Shown piece by piece: positions 54,224-63,558 of a stretch of DNA of 64,000 nt. The stretch is from NCBI RefSeq assembly GCF_900187295.1, contig NZ_LT906473.1, positions 496,001 to 560,000 on the forward strand. Reading direction: 5' to 3'. A program made the translations under genes and the position numbers. Within the stretch, counting starts at the first letter, position 1. Each line of letters opens with the position of its first letter. Under the pieces are notes generated by a model. It was not told the origin of the DNA. It saw nothing but the letters and a program-made list of their open reading frames with translations, and searched no databases. The stretch is from Corynebacterium cystitidis. GTDB taxonomy: Bacteria > Actinomycetota > Actinomycetes > Mycobacteriales > Mycobacteriaceae.

Positions 54224-55659
54224 GATGGTGTCAGATGGTTTGTGTGTGGGATACCGATCCTGCATGAGGAGATGAACCACAATGACGACTATGACGCGAC
54301 GTGATCCAGAGGATAAAGCTCGGATTGATGCTATTGAGGAGAAACTGCTTGCCAATCCTGAGGTAGCTAAAATCATCAAGGAGCTTGCAACCTCTACTAC
54401 GGATGCCAATGAACTGGTCAGGGGCATGCTGCAAGCCTCGCTATCGGCAGCATTGCAGGCGGAAATGGATGTCCACCTCGGCTATCAGTCTGGTGACAGG
54501 GCAGCCAAAAACGCTGCTCGGGCTGATAACCACCGCAATGGCAGCTATCCAAAGACCGTGGATTCTAACTATGGGCCTGTCACCATTGATGTGCCCCGTG
54601 ATCGGCAGGGGACGTTTGTTCCGACGATGGTGCCTAAAGGAGTACGTCGCCTGACCGATGTCGATGACATGATCGTTAGTTTGTATGCCGGTGGGATGAC
54701 CATCCGTGATATCCAACACCACCTAGCCACAGCCTTGAAGATCGATGTGTCGCATGAGACGATCTCTGCGGTTACTGATGCAGTGCTCGACGAAGTACTG
54801 CAGTGGCAAAGCCGCCAGCTAGATGAGTTCTACCCCGTGGTGTTCCTCGATGCACTGCGTATCAAAGTCCGTGATGGTGGGCGAGTGGTCAACAAGTCTG
54901 CTTATCTGGCTATCGGGGTGGATATGGACGGTATTAAGCACATCCTGGGTATTTGGATTGCCAAAGAAGAAGGAGCCTCGTTCTGGGCACAGGTCTGTTC
55001 CCACCTGGCTAACCGGGGTGTTAAAGACGTTTTCATCGTGTGCTGTGATGGGTTGAAAGGCCTGCCAGAAGCAGTCGAAGCGACCTGGCCGAACTCGATG
55101 GTTCAAACCTGTATCGTCCACCTGATCAGGGCAGCCAACCGGTGGGTTGCGTACGGGGACCGTAAAGCAGTATCAGCGGCTTTAAAGCAGATCTACACCG
55201 CTGCTGATGAGGACCAGGCAGCGCAAGCGTTAGAACACTTTGCTGCAACTGAGCTGGGGCAGAAATATCCGCAATCAGTGAAAGTGTGGCGCGATGCGTG
55301 GGATCGGTTTATACCGTTTCTACAGTTCCCGCCAGCAGCGAGGAAGGTGATCTACACGACGAATTCGATTGAATCGTTTAACAATCAACTACGTAAAGCC
55401 ACCCGTAATAGGGTGCAGTTCACTAACGATGAATCCGCAGTCAAGACGCTGTGGTTGATGATCTGCAATATCGAAGATCGCCGTGCCGCCAAACGAGCCA
55501 AAGAAGGCAAAAAGGTTGCTGCCACAGCCGGACGCCTCATAGAAGGTGCACGCGTGGCAGGGTGGAAACAAGCCATCAACCAAATGTCCGTAGCCTACCC
55601 CGACCGCTTCCAAAACTACCTATAAAATCAACCCCACACACAAACAACTTGACACCCTC
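54224..55659 (+). mobile_element. IS256-family insertion sequence, apparently complete
   Basis: The 1436-bp element has imperfect terminal inverted repeats: GATGGTGTCAGATGG at the left and the complement of the right end reading GAGGGTGTCAAGTTG, both continuing with TTTGTGTGTGGG. The 8-bp sequence AGGCAGCG is duplicated at both sides (54216-54223 and 55660-55667). The undisturbed copy A of the repeat shows the empty site. It carries one transposase gene. Confidence 0.92.
54282..55625 (+). CDS. IS256-family transposase (mutator type)
   Basis: DDE transposase of 447 residues. Visible catalytic residues are Asp in VVFLDALRIKVRDG, Asp in FIVCCDGLKGLPEA and Glu in TTNSIESFNNQLRK, with the linker HLIRAANRWVAY typical of IS256. 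The length is in the usual range (about 400-450). A GGAGATG ribosome site stands before the ATG. It is intact, so the element may be active. Confidence 0.95.
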   Translation: MTTMTRRDPEDKARIDAIEEKLLANPEVAKIIKELATSTTDANELVRGMLQASLSAALQAEMDVHLGYQSGDRAAKNAARADNHRNGSYPKTVDSNYGPVTIDVPRDRQGTFVPTMVPKGVRRLTDVDDMIVSLYAGGMTIRDIQHHLATALKIDVSHETISAVTDAVLDEVLQWQSRQLDEFYPVVFLDALRIKVRDGGRVVNKSAYLAIGVDMDGIKHILGIWIAKEEGASFWAQVCSHLANRGVKDVFIVCCDGLKGLPEAVEATWPNSMVQTCIVHLIRAANRWVAYGDRKAVSAALKQIYTAADEDQAAQALEHFAATELGQKYPQSVKVWRDAWDRFIPFLQFPPAARKVIYTTNSIESFNNQLRKATRNRVQFTNDESAVKTLWLMICNIEDRRAAKRAKEGKKVAATAGRLIEGARVAGWKQAINQMSVAYPDRFQNYL

Positions 55660-55939
55660 AGGCAGCGCGGCTACGGGCCCTATCAAAAGACAAGGAATCG
55701 GGTGGCGATTTTCGTTACAATCGCCGGCTGCGTATCGACGAAACTCTCTTCAATCCAGTGATCAATGAGCTGGCAGCGGGAACTATCTTGCCGACAGAAG
55801 CACTGCGACTTACCGGTATCAGTTTCTACAAGAAAGAGATGATTATGTATCCGATTGATACCAATGCCATCATTAACGCAGCACGAACCTACTACAGCTG
55901 CGATTGGGCGACGCAACCCACAGTGCCATCTTGGTCACC
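55660..55939 (+). pseudogene. Relic coding sequence cut by the IS element
   Basis: Frame running across the insertion site reads KDVYADEAARLRALSKD, then RLRIDETLFNPVINELAAG and LRLTGISFYKKEMIMYPIDT before degenerating. No start is visible, and the corresponding stretch near 51100-51160 contains a stop and a deletion. Not recognised as a known family. No other gene seen before the barstar-like gene. Confidence 0.35.
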
Positions 55940-56191
55940 CTACCGCATCAGCTCCACACCCATATCTTTGAAGACGCGGGAAAGCTGGCGGGTGTCATCG
56001 TCGTTAAGCTCCCAGTGCGAAGCGATGACCCGACGGACGCGGGACTCCCGCAACATGTCCGCAAGCCCGTCCAAATTCGTGGGCGCGGGGCGGCAGGCCG
56101 GGTATAGGACATTGGCCAGTGCCGTGTAGAGGTCATCGCGCGAGCGTACAGGGCTGGTGACCAGCACCGGGTTGAAGCGGCGGTTATGCAT
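55940..56191 (-). CDS. Barstar-like ribonuclease inhibitor
   Basis: Cytoplasmic inhibitor of 83 residues, about the size of barstar (90). The helix-loop segment TNLDGLADMLRE matches barstar's NLDALWDCL region, including its Asp residues but not the Trp. It ends in a beta-strand region KDMGVELMR. The ATG overlaps the stop region of the RNase gene by eight bases, so the inhibitor is made from the same message. It should neutralise the RNase before export. Confidence 0.8.
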   Translation of the reverse strand: MHNRRFNPVLVTSPVRSRDDLYTALANVLYPACRPAPTNLDGLADMLRESRVRRVIASHWELNDDDTRQLSRVFKDMGVELMR

Positions 56192-56648
56192 CGTTGACCT
56201 CGCAGAACGTCTCATAGTGGTCATCGGTGTAGTAGAACACCTCGGGGTTGTCAGCAGAGTCTCCGCCGGTGACGATACGCCGCGCCCCACGATGATCTAA
56301 ACCAGGCGTTTCCACTGTGTACTCGCGATAATAATGTGAGTGCTGGTCGGGCAGGCGGCCCTCATAGTTGCCGAAGTGCTTGCCGTCATTGTCCGGGTAT
56401 TCAAACGGGCCGCCGTGGTAAATGTCCTCGATGGTGTCTGCGGCTTCGGCAGGCAAGTCGGCGACCGGGCAGGCGGTTTCCGCGTTGGGCTGGCCCTGCT
56501 GCTCCTGCTGGCTCGGGGCGTCGTTCTGCGCGAGATCAATGCCAAAAATCCCTGCGGCGACGATGATAGCACCGGCGACCAGGGTGGGGATCGCCTTGTT
56601 CGTCCTCCGGTTCTGGTTGGGCTGTGGGTCAGACTGTGGGTCAGACAT
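56184..56648 (-). CDS. Exported guanyl-specific ribonuclease (barnase/RNase Sa type)
   Basis: Protein of 154 residues with a short cytoplasmic Asn/Gln/Arg-rich head, one membrane or signal helix (IPTLVAGAIIVAAGIFGI) and a C-terminal RNase domain. The domain follows the Streptomyces RNase Sa pattern: LPAEAADTIEDIYHGGPF, then the catalytic Glu in HYYREYTVETPG, Arg in GARRIVTGGD and His in YTDDHYETF. All three catalytic residues are present. Start ATG 56648; no ribosome site but CAATAT six bases upstream. It is divergent from dnaG with 64 bases between starts. Likely a secreted or surface-tethered toxin or nutrient RNase. Confidence 0.85.
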   Translation of the reverse strand: MSDPQSDPQPNQNRRTNKAIPTLVAGAIIVAAGIFGIDLAQNDAPSQQEQQGQPNAETACPVADLPAEAADTIEDIYHGGPFEYPDNDGKHFGNYEGRLPDQHSHYYREYTVETPGLDHRGARRIVTGGDSADNPEVFYYTDDHYETFCEVNDA

Positions 56649-56712
56649 GGTCAATATTGTGCCAAGTGATCTGCCCAATTACGAATTAGCGCCCTGGTAT
56701 AGGATGAAGCCC

Positions 56713-58602
56713 ATGGCAAAGGGCAGAATTCCGGATTCAGATATTGAGGCGATCCGTGAGCGTGCCCACATTGAGGAGATTGTGGGCGAATATGTCCAGC
56801 TTAAACCGGCGGGGCATGACTCGATGAAGGGCCTTTCCCCGTTTAAAGATGAGAAGACACCGTCGTTTCACGTGCGCCCCGCGCGCGGCTACTACCATTG
56901 CTTTTCTACCGGCAAAGGCGGCGACGTCTTCTCCTTTTTGATGGAGATGGAGCACCTCACTTTCCCTGAGGCCGTGGAGTCTGTTGCTGAGACCATCGGC
57001 TATCACATCAATTACCAGGGCGGATCCACCGGTGCCCGCGACGTGAAGCCCGGCACCCGCGCCCGCCTGATCGCCGCGAATAAGGCCACCCACGAGTTTT
57101 ACCGCGAGCAGCTGGAAACCCCGGATGCCGCGCCCGCCCGCGATTTCCTGCTCAGACGCGGCTTCGGCCAGGACATCATCTACACCTTCGAATGCGGCTA
57201 CGCGCCCGGCGGCTGGGACACGCTGACTAAGCACTTGTTGCGTAAGGGGTTTGAGGCGAAGGAGCTTGTCGACGCCGGCCTGTCCTCGATGGGTCGGCGC
57301 GGGCCCATTGACAAGTTTCACCGCCGTTTGCTGTGGCCGATTAAAGACATGGCCGGCAACGTGATCGGTTTTGGTGCGCGCAAGTTGTTTGATGACGACA
57401 AAATGGGCAAGTACATGAACACTTCGGACACCATGTTGTACAACAAGTCGAAGGTGCTGTTCGGCCTGGATCTGGCTAAGAAAAGCATTGCGGCCCAGCA
57501 CCAGACTGTGGTGGTTGAGGGATACACGGATGTGATGGCGATGTACGCTGCCGGCGTGACTACAGCTGTGGCATCCTGTGGCACGGCTTTTGGTGCAGAT
57601 CACCTGTCGATGATCCGCAGGCTCATGCTTGACGACGATTACTTCCGTGGCGAGCTGATTTACACTTTTGATGGTGATGAAGCTGGCCAGAAGGCCGCGA
57701 TGCGTGCGTTTGAGGGCGATCAGCAATTTACTGGTCAATCTTTTGTGGCTGTGGCCCCTGACGGGATGGACCCGTGTGATTTGCGGTTGGAGCGGGGCGA
57801 TGCCGCTGTAAGAGATTTGGTTGCCTCTCGCGTACCCATGTTTGAGTTTGTGATCACCTCGCTGCTGTCTGCTTATTCTTTGGATACTGCGGAATCTAGG
57901 TTGCAGGCGATCAGGAGAACTGTGCCTGTTGTTGCTGGTATTAGAGATGCTGCGTTGCAGGCCGAGTATGCCCGCCAGCTTGCTGGCTGGGTGGGGTGGG
58001 ATCCGGTGGAAGTGCTCGCCCAGGTGCGCCAGGAAGCTAAGAACCCCACGAAGAAGCGCGAGCGGGTGATTCTGCGCCAGGCTGCAGAAGAGCCTGCTGG
58101 GGTTGAACCAGCCTCCTTGGTGGCGCCTGACCCCGAAGACAGTGTGCTGTGGCCACAGCGCGAGGCGTTGAAGCTAGCTTTGCAGTATCCCTCGTTAGCA
58201 GGTGACTATTTTGATGGCATCAACCCGGATGCTTTTTCTAATAGTGCATACTCACAGGTGAGGGAGGCTATTGGTAGGGCAGGTGGTACCTCAAATGCTG
58301 GCGAGGGTGGGCCTGGTTGGCTTGCTTCTGTTACAGGTGAGATGTTTGATTTGGCCGGCCGCAACTTTGTCAGTGAGCTGGCAGTAGAGCCCATCCACGC
58401 CGATGACCTCGAAATTTATGCAGACTCTGTGCTTTCCAGGCTGCAAGAGGCCCGGGTGGGAGATCAGATTGCTCAGCTGAAGTCCCAGCTGCAGCGTATG
58501 CGCCCCTCTGATGATGCGGTGGCCTACAACTCCCTGTTCTCTGACTTGGTTGCTCTGGAGCAGGCCCGCCGCGAGCTCAATGACCGGGCTTTCAGAAACT
58601 GA
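56713..58602 (+). CDS. dnaG: DNA primase
   Basis: Replication primase of 629 residues. The N terminus has DIEAIRERAHIEEIVGEYV; the TOPRIM domain shows VVVEGYTDVMAM and LIYTFDGDEAGQKAA, and the C-terminal region is helical. The zinc ribbon is unusual: GLSPFKDEKTPSF and YYHCFSTGKGGD have Ser, Lys and Thr where the CHC2 motif has Cys, His and Cys, keeping only one Cys. ATG 56713 has TAGGAT seven bases upstream; ATG 56704 is in frame too. A long upstream extension of the frame is not part of the gene. Confidence 0.95.
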   Translation: MAKGRIPDSDIEAIRERAHIEEIVGEYVQLKPAGHDSMKGLSPFKDEKTPSFHVRPARGYYHCFSTGKGGDVFSFLMEMEHLTFPEAVESVAETIGYHINYQGGSTGARDVKPGTRARLIAANKATHEFYREQLETPDAAPARDFLLRRGFGQDIIYTFECGYAPGGWDTLTKHLLRKGFEAKELVDAGLSSMGRRGPIDKFHRRLLWPIKDMAGNVIGFGARKLFDDDKMGKYMNTSDTMLYNKSKVLFGLDLAKKSIAAQHQTVVVEGYTDVMAMYAAGVTTAVASCGTAFGADHLSMIRRLMLDDDYFRGELIYTFDGDEAGQKAAMRAFEGDQQFTGQSFVAVAPDGMDPCDLRLERGDAAVRDLVASRVPMFEFVITSLLSAYSLDTAESRLQAIRRTVPVVAGIRDAALQAEYARQLAGWVGWDPVEVLAQVRQEAKNPTKKRERVILRQAAEEPAGVEPASLVAPDPEDSVLWPQREALKLALQYPSLAGDYFDGINPDAFSNSAYSQVREAIGRAGGTSNAGEGGPGWLASVTGEMFDLAGRNFVSELAVEPIHADDLEIYADSVLSRLQEARVGDQIAQLKSQLQRMRPSDDAVAYNSLFSDLVALEQARRELNDRAFRN

Positions 58603-58614
58603 TGATGCTGCCCC

Positions 58615-58739
58615 AGCTCTCCAGCCCTTGCCTAGCTCTCCAGCCCTTGCCTAGCTCTCCAGCCCTTGCCTAGCTCTCCAGCCTTTGCCTAGCCCTCCAG
58701 CCCTTGCCTAGCCCTCCAGCCTAGCTCTCCAGCCCTCAC
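58615..58739. repeat. 19-bp tandem repeat, about 6.5 copies
   Basis: AGCTCTCCAGCCCTTGCCT units just after the dnaG stop; the later copies are degraded and one is shortened. Confidence 0.9.
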
Positions 58740-58745
58740 CCGGTC

Positions 58746-58808
58746 CCGGTCGATGAATCTTCTCAAAACCAGGGTTTTAGGCCACCTTTTGCAGGATCCA
58801 TCGACCGC
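58746..58808. repeat. 63-bp palindrome-ended element R4
   Basis: Begins CCGGTCGATGAATC and ends GGATCCATCGACCGC. Reverse-complemented it matches R3 at nearly all positions. It lies after the dnaG minisatellite and before a pair of DnaA boxes. Confidence 0.9.
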
Positions 58809-58833
58809 AACCTGGCGGCAATGAGCACTTGGG

Positions 58834-58860
58834 CTGTGGATAACTCTAAGTTATCCACAG
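58834..58860. promoter_or_regulatory. Perfect inverted pair of DnaA boxes
   Basis: TGTGGATAA (58835-58843) and TTATCCACA (58851-58859) are two consensus DnaA boxes in opposite orientation, within a 12-bp arm palindrome with a 3-base loop. The following ATTTTATTT could also make it a terminator for dnaG, so the binding role is a hypothesis. Confidence 0.5.
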
Positions 58861-58909
58861 ATTTTATTTCTCCTCCTCGGGATCTGTAAAAGTGCGTCAT
58901 CCTGAGAGT

Positions 58910-59836
58910 ATGAACTCAAAAACAGCTACAGCAATAAATACACAAGCCCAGTTAAACGACCTTCTATCCAAACCCATCTTTGGAAACCCTGACGGAACCT
59001 TGAGCCTGCCTGAGGAGCAATTTATCCGTGCCAACCATGCCGGCATTCGTTCTGCTTCAATCACAGGCTTGGCTGCCGCGCGGATCCGCGGGCTCAAGAC
59101 TTTCTCTCCACTCTCTTATTTAGATCTCATTCATCCCAATAACGTCAGCGCACCAGCTCGTGGGCGGTGGAAGTATAGAAGGCGTTATACCACTGGAAAC
59201 GTTAGGTCGAGTGAAATTTCAACGGTGCACGGTTTCCGGCTTGTACCTCCCATCCACATGCTGCTGCATATTCAGAAGTTATATGGTGATCTTGATTCGC
59301 TGGTTGTCATTGACATGCTGCGGGCAAAGGATCCGAGGTTCACGGAGGAGCACTTGTTGGAACTTCTTAAGGAACTGCCTTCTCACACCGGTGTTCCTGG
59401 GCTGCGGGAGATGATTGCAATGAGTGAACCGACAACGCGTAGTCCATTGGAGTCAGTTGGGCGGTATCGTTTGCTGTCCGGCAAGTATCCGTGGATTCAT
59501 AGCATTGAGTATGAGGTCAAGATTGTGATCTGGGATGGGGGAGGGTACCCGATTACCTATTACGCCGACATTTTGATTAATGGTTTTTTGGTGTTGGAGC
59601 TTGACGGCAGGTCTAAGTACACCATGGTCTATGGCAGGGATCCTGTGGAGACTGTGGTGCAGGAGCGGATACGTGAGCATTTGATCCAGAATTGTGGTTT
59701 TGTGATCAGGAGAGGGAAGTGGCAGGACATGAGGCTCAATGGTAGTGGGAGTTGCACCTTCACGAAGATGGTTGAGAAAGCGGTGCACATGTATCCTGAG
59801 CCTTCTCAGCCGCCTGCTCGGTCTGTGCAATTATAG
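58910..59836 (+). CDS. DUF559-like / AbiEi-related protein with nuclease fold
   Basis: Protein of 308 residues. The first half resembles AbiEi-type DNA-binding or wing domains (SITGLAAARIRGLKTFSPLSYL); the second half has a restriction-endonuclease-like stretch ADILINGFLVLELDGRSKY, with Asp before and Glu-x-Asp in the place of PD-(D/E)xK, as in many actinobacterial DUF559 proteins. I chose ATG 58910; a GTG six codons upstream is possible. It lies between two 63-bp elements (R4 and R5) and just after the DnaA-box palindrome. Function unknown, possibly defence-related. Confidence 0.6.
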   Translation: MNSKTATAINTQAQLNDLLSKPIFGNPDGTLSLPEEQFIRANHAGIRSASITGLAAARIRGLKTFSPLSYLDLIHPNNVSAPARGRWKYRRRYTTGNVRSSEISTVHGFRLVPPIHMLLHIQKLYGDLDSLVVIDMLRAKDPRFTEEHLLELLKELPSHTGVPGLREMIAMSEPTTRSPLESVGRYRLLSGKYPWIHSIEYEVKIVIWDGGGYPITYYADILINGFLVLELDGRSKYTMVYGRDPVETVVQERIREHLIQNCGFVIRRGKWQDMRLNGSGSCTFTKMVEKAVHMYPEPSQPPARSVQL

Positions 59837-59848
59837 TCACCTCATATT

Positions 59849-59911
59849 CCGGTCGATGAATCCCGCAAAAGTGGGTCAAAAACCCCGGTTTTGAGAAGAT
59901 TCATCGACCGC
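59849..59911. repeat. 63-bp palindrome-ended element R5
   Basis: Arms CCGGTCGATGAATC and GATTCATCGACCGC, with an inner AAAACC-CC-GGTTTT hairpin. It follows the DUF559-type gene by 12 bases. Confidence 0.9.
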
Positions 59912-59979
59912 ACGAGGAGATACTGCTTCAAAAAATCTAAGCTCTACATCTAAGCCGGGTTCCCAATCAGCTTAGGCAT

Positions 59980-60600
59980 ATGATGTTGTTCATGACGGTT
60001 ATTTTGTTAGATCCCCGGTGGCCCGACCAGATCCCGATGGGGGTGGTCTCCAGCCTGGAGTCGCCGATAACTTGCACGGGTGAGGTGCCGGTGTCGGTGC
60101 GGTGGGTGTTGGCGGATCTACCTGCGCGCGATTCGGTGACGGGTTGGGGCACGCTGCTGACTACGGATGCGCAGGCCCCGGAGGTGCTCAAGCGGAGGCA
60201 GCGTGGCGAGGCGCTCATTGAGGTGCCCAGTAGGCAGGATAAGGTGCAGCAGGCTGTGGAGACGATGCGTATCGCCCGCAATCGTGGTGCGTGGGAGATC
60301 GCGCAGACGCATGAGTCGCTCCTGCCGTATTTGCGCGAGGAGGCGCAGGAATTCTGCGAGGCTGTCGAGCAGGGGCTTAACGACGATCAACTGTGCAATG
60401 AGCTAGGCGATGTGCTTTTGCAGGTGCTGTTTCACGCGGAGATTGCTTCACGGCGAGGCGCTTTTGATTTTGGTGATGTGGCGGAGTCCTTCACTAATAA
60501 GATGCGTTCGCGTTCGCCGTATTTCTTTGATGGTTCTACAGGCATTGTGGATGAGGAGACTCAGGACCGGTTGTGGCAGGAGGCGAAGCAGAAAGAGTAA
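59980..60600 (+). CDS. mazG: MazG-family NTP pyrophosphohydrolase
   Basis: House-cleaning enzyme of 206 residues hydrolysing (d)NTPs to NMP and PPi. The MazG domain occupies the second half: EEAQEFCEAVEQ with metal-binding Glu, ELGDVLLQVLFHAEIA, and RSPYFF near the end. The N-terminal 90 residues carry no known motif but begin with ILLDPRWPDQIP, as in other corynebacterial MazG. ATG 59980 is kept because AGG precedes it closely; 59983 and 59992 are alternatives. It faces a secreted-protein gene with a terminator between. Confidence 0.9.
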   Translation: MMLFMTVILLDPRWPDQIPMGVVSSLESPITCTGEVPVSVRWVLADLPARDSVTGWGTLLTTDAQAPEVLKRRQRGEALIEVPSRQDKVQQAVETMRIARNRGAWEIAQTHESLLPYLREEAQEFCEAVEQGLNDDQLCNELGDVLLQVLFHAEIASRRGAFDFGDVAESFTNKMRSRSPYFFDGSTGIVDEETQDRLWQEAKQKE

Positions 60601-60630
60601 AGCCCCTGAGGGGAAGGTTCTCGGGGGCTT
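60600..60630. terminator. Bidirectional terminator after mazG
   Basis: AAGCCCC (60600-60606) pairs with GGGGCTT (60624-60630); both genes end within about 20 bases. Confidence 0.7.
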
Positions 60631-60647
60631 GAGTGGGTGCAGGATTT

Positions 60648-61067
60648 TTAGAGACCGAGTACTGGCAGCAGGTTGCGGATTTCTGGCAGGCCCACCTGGG
60701 AGGACATGTGCGAGGAGAACGCGATGGCCTGGTCAACTGGGGTTACTGGGTCAGCTTTGACGATTTTGCATTCGAGTGCGCGGTCGCCGACGGTGTTGAT
60801 GGTGGGGGCGGAGATGAGTTTGATGGAGGCGTCGTCACCGACTAGGTTGTTGAGGTCCTTGACTAGTTCGCTGCGGGTGGTGTTGTCGTCGATAAGCCCA
60901 ACGCCGCGCAGGCCGGCTTCGAGGGTGCCACAGTCTACTGTTTCGATGCCACTGTTGATGGTGTTGATGAGGCTGAGCACGTTGGTTTGTGCGCTGGCGG
61001 GTGCGGCCAGGCCGATTGTGAGGGCGGTTGCTGCGGTTACAGCTGCGATACGGATTGTGATTGCCAT
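60648..61067 (-). CDS. Secreted hypothetical protein
   Basis: Protein of 139 residues, not recognised. A signal peptide MAITIRIAAVTAATAL with cleavage after APASA precedes a soluble domain with two cysteines (ETVDCGTLEAG; ALECKIVKAD). The ATG follows AGGAGGACA. An internal copy of the dispersed 12-mer (60886) lies in the coding sequence. It sits between mazG and the transglycosylase. Confidence 0.65.
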   Translation of the reverse strand: MAITIRIAAVTAATALTIGLAAPASAQTNVLSLINTINSGIETVDCGTLEAGLRGVGLIDDNTTRSELVKDLNNLVGDDASIKLISAPTINTVGDRALECKIVKADPVTPVDQAIAFSSHMSSQVGLPEIRNLLPVLGL

Positions 61068-61266
61068 CAGGGTGTCCTCCTGTTTGGGTTATGGGATTGG
61101 TTGACCGCCAGCATACAGTAAGGTAAGTGACTATTGTGGTCTTTCAGACATAATCCTTAGCAGGAATGTGTGGCGGTGGAGTACGGTGCGCTGCCAACTT
61201 GGTGGTAGGTGGCTGGGGATGTGGTGGCTGAAGCTTTCAGGGTTATTAGATGCGCGTTCTAACCGG

Positions 61267-61272
61267 TATGAT
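61267..61272 (+). promoter_or_regulatory. -10 box of a leaderless transglycosylase transcript
   Basis: TATGAT, eight bases before the ATG at 61281, with no ribosome site between. Confidence 0.5.
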
Positions 61273-61280
61273 CAGCCCTC

Positions 61281-62087
61281 ATGACTGATCGGACGAAGCG
61301 GGTGTCGGCGGGCTGCGGCTGCGCCGGTATTACCGCTGTCGTCTTGGCGATTGTGCTGGTGGTAGCGCTGGTGGGTTGGGCTCTGTCCACGCTGCAGCCG
61401 GGGGCGACGGTGCGCTCGTGGCAGCCTGTGCCTGACAATGTCCCGCCGCAGGCTGCTACTCCTCCTCCGCCTATCGACGTGCATGGCCCCGGCCGTACTG
61501 CAGATTTTCTGGCAGACTGGGCTGCCCCGATCGCGGATGCTACTAATGTGGATCCGCAGGCGATCCGTGCCTATGGCAATGCTGCGCTGATTGCGCAGGA
61601 TGCGTGGCCGCAGTGCAATCTGCGGTGGAACACGCTGGCGGGTATTGGTTGGGTGGAAACGCGCCACGGTACTTATACCGGTGATGCTTTTACGCGCGGG
61701 CGTCTCGACGCCAATGGTTATGCAACGCCTCCTATTATTGGGCCGGCGTTGGATGGTTCTCCTGGTTTTGCAGAGATCCGTGATACTGACGGTGGCCTCC
61801 TTGATGGGGATACTGTGTATGACCGTGCGGTGGGCCCAATGCAGTTTATTCCGGAGTCTTTCAGTAAGTATGGCCGTGATGCTAATGGCAATGGTGTGCC
61901 GGAGCCGCAGCAGATCGATGATGCTGCGTTGTCTGCTGCGAACCTGTTGTGTGCCGGTGGGCGGGACTTGTCGGTGCCGGAGGACTGGCAGCAGGCCGTC
62001 TTGTCTTATAACCATTCCAACGATTATGCGGTGAAGGTTCGTGACGCTGCGGCCGCGTATGCGATCCCGCAGCCCGCGATCCGGTAA
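61281..62087 (+). CDS. Lytic murein transglycosylase-like protein
   Basis: Cell-wall enzyme of 268 residues with an N-terminal signal-anchor (ITAVVLAIVLVVALVGWAL) and a Pro-rich linker (PQAATPPPPIDVHG). The lytic domain carries the catalytic Glu in LAGIGWVETRHG and the follow-up AVGPMQFIPESFSKYG and YNHSNDY, the MltB/SLT pattern. It cleaves peptidoglycan outside the membrane. It stands upstream of eno, as in other corynebacteria, but with its own promoter. Confidence 0.85.
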   Translation: MTDRTKRVSAGCGCAGITAVVLAIVLVVALVGWALSTLQPGATVRSWQPVPDNVPPQAATPPPPIDVHGPGRTADFLADWAAPIADATNVDPQAIRAYGNAALIAQDAWPQCNLRWNTLAGIGWVETRHGTYTGDAFTRGRLDANGYATPPIIGPALDGSPGFAEIRDTDGGLLDGDTVYDRAVGPMQFIPESFSKYGRDANGNGVPEPQQIDDAALSAANLLCAGGRDLSVPEDWQQAVLSYNHSNDYAVKVRDAAAAYAIPQPAIR

Positions 62088-62184
62088 TAATAATCACACC
62101 ATTCGGTTAAAATGGGCGCTAGGCACCCACCGGGCGCGGTTTTCTGGAACAATTGCTTACGGAAAACATTTTTCTAGTCTTTGA

Positions 62185-63474
<1,290 letters not shown>

Positions 63475-63516
63475 GCTTCTCGGATCTTCAGCCTTTAGTA
63501 CGCGCGCTTTTCGACG

Positions 63517-63556
63517 ACCGCCTGGGCCCCACTTGTGGGTGTGGCCCAGGCGGTTT
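63517..63556. terminator. Terminator after eno
   Basis: Perfect 12-bp arms ACCGCCTGGGCC (63517-63528) and GGCCCAGGCGGT (63543-63554), then TT. It lies between eno and the opposing Abi-like gene. The dispersed 12-mer copy 63506-63517 adjoins it. Confidence 0.85.
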
Positions 63557-63558
63557 CT

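Noticed and set aside
22336..59911. CRISPR array or integron attC sites as explanation for the 63-bp elements
   Set aside because: Copies are dispersed kilobases apart, not in a spaced array, and no cas or integrase genes are seen.
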